A stretch of DNA of 64,000 nt from Liolophura sinensis. Its lineage: Eukaryota > Mollusca > Polyplacophora > Chitonida > Chitonidae. Position 1 is the stretch's first letter, and each line of letters begins with the position of its first letter. The stretch is from positions 11,281,338 through 11,345,337 of the forward strand of contig NC_088302.1 in NCBI RefSeq assembly GCF_032854445.1, in the 5' to 3' direction. The notes beneath the pieces were generated by a model. The model made no database searches and was not told the DNA's origin. It saw only the letters and a list, made by a program, of their open reading frames with translations. This document shows, in pieces, positions 61,301 to 64,000 of the stretch. A program made the translations under genes and the position numbers.

Positions 61301-62037
61301 CCAGCTGACACTTGCAAAAGACAGATGTCGACATTTGGACGAGAAGACGAAAGAGCTACGGGAGTTGAACTTGGAGCTTCGTCTCGCACTCCCTCTTGGA
61401 AGTGACATTCTTAACTCCACAAGAAAGAGTTCCTATGACCTGCCCGACAGCATTCATTCTACCATCAGGGCTGAAAGTAAACTGGTATGTTACTTAGTAT
61501 TGTGGTTCAACATTGTTCTGTTTCTGTTTCGGCATTGTACTTCATATGACTTTCAGCATGTTCAGTATGTTTTTTTTTTCAATTCTAAGATGAATTCAAG
61601 TGTTTTAGCAAGTATCAAATCTGTTTACAACCTTTCTGTGGCAAAAGTATTTTTCAAAAATTTCACTGATGGAATTGATTTGCAAACTTTATATTTTCTT
61701 TTTATCACTTTAGCTATGATAAAATTGCTTTTTTGAATCGTTTTCACTTGGATGCGCATGTGCTGTTATTTTCAGCAATGAGCAAACAGTCTATCTATCA
61801 GTGCATTACAAGCTTTACTATTGTACACCCTCACACTGTTATGTCCAGATGACCACAGATGTTAAGGAAATAATGACCCTCATCCAGCGAGAGACAGGAC
61901 TTTGTCCTGGTCAAGAGACTGACATGGTCTGCGAGTTGTGGCGAAGGTACGAGGCGGCTGGACACAAACTGCAGGAATGGCAGCAGTATCTGTTTGACCT
62001 GAAAATCAGCGAGGGGGACATTACCACAGGATTACAG
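43298..62037 (+). CDS. Giant serine-rich protein with C-terminal coiled coil, unrecognised
   Basis: Coding exons joined by hand: 43335-43398, 47289-55312, 57178-57273, 57639-57735, 58302-58489, 58836-58940, 59509-59679, 60273-60395, 61278-61484, 61849-62037. All junctions have AG/GT borders and matching phases. The product is at least 3,088 residues and open at the C terminus, since the exon at 61849 ends in an open frame. Residues 1-2696 are Ser/Glu/Asp/Thr-rich and probably disordered. Residues from about 2,700 on are Leu/Glu/Lys-rich heptad-like coiled coil. No enzyme or membrane signature is visible. By architecture it could be a scaffold or cytoskeletal/centrosomal protein, but that is inference only; I do not recognise the family. 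Confidence 0.88.
43610..44040 (+). mobile_element. SINE family B, copy 2, with nested insertion
   Basis: Head GGCCTAATGGTTAGAACGTC is A-box-like. The body TTGGCCTGCTTGGTGTCAGT is shared with copy 3. The tail is ATTAAACCCTAAGCATTCGT. A 61-bp insert at 43655-43715 interrupts the head. Confidence 0.8.
43655..43715 (-). mobile_element. Nested SINE tail insertion with 11-bp target duplication
   Basis: AATGAATGAATGATTATGGC, then GGCAATATTTCAGCCATATC. It is flanked on both sides by TTGAAGTCAGG (43644-43654 and 43716-43726), as expected for retroposition into the older SINE. Confidence 0.8.
44057..44222 (+). repeat. Older repeat, uninterrupted copy
   Basis: Resembles 46012-46318 on both sides of the foldback element there (AATGAAAACTT, TTTTTAATGATGACCTGAGAT, TGTGAAGATG-ATGTATTTACATA). 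Confidence 0.7.
44207..44556 (+). mobile_element. SINE family B, copy 3
   Basis: CCCTAATGGTTGTAGCACCC (A-box-like), GGGATCAAACCCAGATCGGG (B-box-like), tail CGTCATCATATGACTGCAAA and ACATTTAACCCTAAGCATTC. Confidence 0.82.
45540..45681 (+). mobile_element. SINE family A fragment
   Basis: GAAGGTCCGCCAGCCACCTG, CCCACCATAATGCTGGCCAC, ATATTCTTGAGTAAGCATGA, tail CCAATCAAATAAATAAATAA. Confidence 0.85.
46012..46318 (+). repeat. Older repeat, interrupted copy
   Basis: Left part 46012-46103 and right part 46250-46318 resemble 44057-44222. The foldback element separates them. Confidence 0.7.
46104..46249. mobile_element. Foldback (MITE-like) insertion
   Basis: Left end GGGCCCAGTTGTTCAAAAGT. Right end TACACTTTTGCACAACTTGC pairs with it over about 18 bases. 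Non-coding, about 146 bp, absent from the matching copy at 44057-44222. Confidence 0.65.
46512..47212 (+). repeat. Diverged direct repeat, left of giant exon
   Basis: Aligns in order with 56126-56550: AAATCACTAGCATTGAAAAC, TTAGTGTGGCTTCTTGTGGT, GTCACTAAATGAGTGACGAG, GAATTTTTTAAACATTTT. It carries about 290 extra bases (46800-47095). Confidence 0.8.
47027..47056. repeat. Perfect 13-bp inverted repeat
   Basis: ATGTCCGTGAAGT, loop GCGA, ACTTCACGGACAT. Confidence 0.97.
47289..55312 (+). CDS. Giant gene 8.0-kb exon
   Basis: 8,024 bp open in one frame with no stop, far beyond chance. The acceptor ACATTCAG lies 26 bases before the first internal ATG, so the exon starts upstream of that Met (GDTSESTSR). 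Donor GAAGGG|GTAAG, phase 0. Content: Ser-rich low-complexity sequence; six related amphipathic segments at about residues 600-915; an acidic patch (GDETEDDGLDGWVD) near 52011-52056; a two-copy internal repeat at 53226-53456; two RSTQTT motifs at residues 2243 and 2267; a tandem SSPVDSVSSPMDSV at 55191-55232. Confidence 0.95.
55313..57177 (+). other. Intron of giant gene
   Basis: AT-rich, no further exon needed by phase. Contains the right copy of the flanking direct repeat. Confidence 0.7.
56126..56550 (+). repeat. Diverged direct repeat, right of giant exon
   Basis: Partner of 46512-47212, same orientation; lacks the 290-base central segment. Confidence 0.8.
57178..57273 (+). CDS. Giant gene coiled-coil exon 1
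   Basis: Encodes RMESPQKGRVVPILSSNYKI and ends QDVRTFLVEK. Acceptor TTTTTCAG, donor AAG|GTATCT, phase 0 both ends. Confidence 0.8.
57400..57475 (+). repeat. tRNA-derived head, pseudo-tRNA or SINE remnant
   Basis: TTGGTAGCTCAGTTAGTAGA matches an A box and GAGTTTGACTCTC resembles a B box 35-40 bases later. The arms do not form a sound tRNA, so it is not called as a tRNA gene. Confidence 0.5.
57639..57735 (+). CDS. Giant gene coiled-coil exon 2
   Basis: Encodes VLLESRCRKLELEVSILQSD and onward, a heptad-rich helix. Phase 0 in, phase 1 out (CTGG|GTTAGT). Confidence 0.85.
58302..58489 (+). CDS. Giant gene coiled-coil exon 3
   Basis: Encodes KNSDLESKLAEVTQELEVTK and onward to NESLKTE; classic coiled coil. 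Acceptor CAAAAG, donor GAG|GTAACT. Confidence 0.88.
58583..58721 (-). mobile_element. SINE family A fragment in a short intron
   Basis: ATTTGATTGGTGTTTTACGC, CGTACTCAAGAATATTTCAC, CGGCGACCAGCATTATGGTG, ending GCAGGTTGCTGGAAGACCT. Lies between coiled-coil exons 3 and 4. Confidence 0.9.
58836..58940 (+). CDS. Giant gene coiled-coil exon 4
   Basis: Encodes LSSMKKLSESQRHTHVTREI and onward to AESAALK. The acceptor CCTTTAAG is weak; downstream AAG/CAG sites at 58852-58868 are alternatives in the same frame. Confidence 0.72.
59509..59679 (+). CDS. Giant gene coiled-coil exon 5
   Basis: Encodes AELAEVKDLLNQSEAQVQSL and onward to GLGETAAEYM. Acceptor GTGGTAG, donor ATG|GTCAGT, phase 0 both ends. Confidence 0.85.
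59766..59885 (+). mobile_element. SINE family A fragment
   Basis: AAGGTCTGCCAGCATCCAGC, GGTCGTGGATCTCCCTGGTT, TATTCTTGAGTACAGCGCAT, tail GAAATAAATGAATGAA. Confidence 0.82.
60273..60395 (+). CDS. Giant gene coiled-coil exon 6
   Basis: Encodes TKILENRLKLNEERFFKERE and onward to LTQNSKLV. Donor GTG|GTAAG, phase 0. Confidence 0.87.
61278..61484 (+). CDS. Giant gene coiled-coil exon 7
   Basis: Encodes TSEMELTRQLTLAKDRCRHL and onward through LRELNLELRLALPLGS to RAESKL. The coiled coil appears to break after LPLGS. Donor CTG|GTATGT, phase 0. Confidence 0.88.
61849..62037 (+). CDS. Giant gene last exon found in the window
   Basis: Encodes MTTDVKEIMTLIQRETGLCP, then an aromatic-rich helix (ELWRRYEAAGHKLQEWQQYL) and ISEGDITTGLQ. 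Donor CAG|GTGCTT, phase 0. The Trp-rich helix looks globular rather than coiled coil. No stop, so the gene continues. Confidence 0.82.
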
Positions 62038-62575
62038 GTGCTTAGAGATTTTAGTGTTATCTTTACATCCTGGTATCAGTCAGGGTCACATTACCAAAGG
62101 ATTACAGGTCATCTAGAGTTGGTTTATATCCTGATATCGGTCAGGGTCACATTACCAAAGGATTACAGGTCATCTAGAGTTGGCTTACATCCTGATATTG
62201 GCCAGTCGCACATTACCACAGGATTACAAGTGCTAGTAGGGTTATCTTACATCCTGATATCATTCATAGCCACATTACCACACAATTGCTGTACATGTGT
62301 TCATAGATTGCAGTGTTATCTTACACTTGATATCACACAGACATTGTCACAAAATTACATATGTTTATAGATTGTATTGTCATCTCTATATGCTGGTATC
62401 ATCAGGGAACATTACCACAGGGTTACAGGTGCCTATAGGGTCATCTTACATCCTGATATCATTCAGGGAGACGTTACCACAGGCTTACTGTATATATGTT
62501 ATATGCGCCTACATGTATATGTTACATTGTTATCTTATTCCCTGATATCAGTGAGGGGGATTGTGCATATTCAGC
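62018..62575 (+). repeat. 61-70 bp minisatellite derived from an exon 3' end and donor
   Basis: Anchors CATTACCACAGGATTACAGG near 62019, 62089, 62150, 62211, 62273, 62342, 62410 and 62472, alternating with CATCCTGATATCAGTCAGGG. The first anchor is the coding end of the exon 61849-62037 and its GT donor. The last half-unit (CTGATATCAGTGAGGGGGA) resembles the exon sequence CTGAAAATCAGCGAGGGGGA. Confidence 0.92.
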
Positions 62576-64000
62576 TGATTTCACACACATTAATTCTCCT
62601 TAAACAAGCTAATCAAGTCCGGTCACATTTGGGTTCTTTTTATTCAGACTCACTGCTTGTCCAGTTATTCTCAAAGATACATACATGTAAAAAAAATGAC
62701 ACATACGGTGTACATATATCATAAATATGCACATAAATTACTCTAACACTGTAACAAACGTTGAAGTAAAACTGTGCATATAAATATCTCAATGATTTAT
62801 TAGGCTAATTAAAGGTGAGTTGTAGGGCTTAAGTTGATCATTCCCTTCAAATTTTAGGTGATGCTATTGTGTATAATGTCATGCCACACATACATCACAT
62901 TTTATAGTGATAAATAAATATGTGTAATAAGGGGATTTGTATTGTTTACTGATGCCCTGTTTAATTAGCTAAAATGGTTAATTTTATTTCATAATTTTGA
63001 GGATCTTTTGCTGGCAAAATAATTGCCACACACCTTTATGAATGAGTATTATTGATGGTGTCTGTCATTGCATTGGTTTCCAGGCTAACTGTTGTAAAAC
63101 ACAAATAATTTGCATCAGCTGGCATATGCATACAGCACGGAAGTGCACGACAGGTGAAACTCAAGTAACAATGCTAAAATGTTTGAGCTTTCACTTTGGG
63201 TGTGTAATGCTGCTGTTAGTTCTGTGGCATATGTGTGAGTTGTGCACTTGTGGCTGTGGACAGGGGCTTTGTGGAGACTGTCCCTCAGCTTTTGTGTCCC
63301 AGGTGTAACAGCAGGTATTAGAGTTCAGGTAGACACATAGGTACAGGTGTAAACCTTCAGACCCTTAAACATCCAGGCACTCTGGGGTGTAGTGTTTAAT
63401 CCTCACCAAGCCTGCTTCGATGTTAACTTCAAACTTCATCTGTTTCCCAGCTCTTGGATGCAGGATGCTACATAGACAACACAGGTTTTCATTTGTTTAA
63501 TTTGACACTTTAGCCTGGTGGTTAGGCTCTCCTGCTTTTTGCACTGCAGAGCAAAGGTGTGCACAGTTTGATCTGCTTTTAAAACTTGCCGTGGAAAGCT
63601 GTACGTGTTTTGCTGTGGTTGTGATCATGGATTCTGATCATGAGATGGAATATCGTCTTCATGACGTCATTTGTGTGAGTTAATTATTCATCCATCTACA
63701 AGAATTTGCGGTCATTTCATTGGAACCACCATTGGTTTCTCTGGCCAAATTCCTTTCCTTGACAGTGTCTACCTGATCAGTGGGTTTCAAACTTTTCCCC
63801 GATGGGGATATATTTGTAAACCGGGAAATCTTTTAACCCTAGCTTCGACAGTGGGGGATAACTGGTTTAATTCAGAAAGTATTTGTTTATCTCTTGACCC
63901 TCATTCCCTGTCAGTGTCTGATGTTAATGTTCAAGAACGGTTGAGTGTGAATTTGTGGTTTTTGTCCGTTTGCGATATTCCATGTAAACTGGGAAATCCT
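62576..64000. other. Downstream intron or 3' region of giant gene, unresolved
   Basis: No exon can be called firmly. 63451-63484 (CCCAG|CTCTTGGATGCAGG to ACAG|GTTTTC) is a weak phase-0 candidate. The rest is AT-rich non-coding sequence. Confidence 0.4.
63513..63585 (+). repeat. tRNA-derived SINE head remnant
   Basis: TTTAGCCTGGTGGTTAGGCT (A-box-like) and CACAGTTTGATCTGC (B-box-like); no tRNA fold or SINE tail confirmed. Confidence 0.4.

Noticed and set aside
62041-62724. ORFs extending through the 62-kb repeat array
   Set aside because: Intronic repeat translation; the donor at 62037 is good and the repeat frames lack protein-like composition, though read-through is mentioned as a test.
63200-63308. 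Cys-rich frame (CELCTCGCGQGLCGDC) resembling a zinc finger
   Set aside because: Cys spacing does not match FYVE, RING or other fingers I know, the acceptor is weak and the other side is non-coding; probably chance.
63451-63484. Possible 34-bp exon (LLDAGCYIDNT) of the giant gene
   Set aside because: Phase fits but it is too short to support without transcript data.

Overview
The window is animal nuclear DNA: AT-rich, with long introns using GT..AG sites, tRNA-derived SINEs, TA microsatellites and foldback elements. Two SINE families point to a lophotrochozoan, most likely a mollusc. One has a 'TTTTACGCCGTACTCAAGAAT' type tail and an (ATAA)n end. The other has a 'CATATGACTGAAAAATT...TTAAACCC' tail. 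The species cannot be fixed from the sequence.

Three protein-coding loci are supported. (1) About 1.0-16.6 kb, + strand: the 3' part of a Na+/Ca2+ exchanger gene (NCX/SLC8 family). Eighteen exons cover the second half of the cytosolic loop, both Calx-beta domains (CBD1, CBD2), the alpha-2 repeat and the last membrane helices. The alpha-1 half lies upstream of the window. (2) 27.6-28.6 kb, - strand: an intact single-exon forkhead gene, best placed as FoxAB because its forkhead mixes FoxA-like and FoxB-like residues. (3) 43.3 to at least 62.0 kb, + strand: a large gene I do not recognise. A short first coding exon splices to one exon of about 8.0 kb that encodes a serine-rich, probably disordered protein. 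At least eight small exons encoding coiled coil follow. The gene may run past the window.

The rest is intergenic DNA and introns with repeats. 16.6-27.5 kb holds the exchanger 3' UTR, a TA tract and a SINE. 28.7-43.3 kb holds several SINE pieces, C-rich tracts, minisatellites and an exact 55-bp duplication. I found no rRNA, intact tRNA, CRISPR or prokaryotic feature.

The most unusual signals are these. Two 50-70 bp minisatellites appear to grow out of splice junctions, one at the last exchanger acceptor and one at the donor of the last coiled-coil exon. The exchanger CBD1 has a one-base frame conflict, and both CBDs lack acidic clusters usually used to bind Ca2+. The giant exon carries six related amphipathic segments, tandem candidate dynein-light-chain motifs, and a diverged direct repeat on each flank. 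The genes show no sign of working together; this is an ordinary metazoan neighbourhood of unrelated genes.
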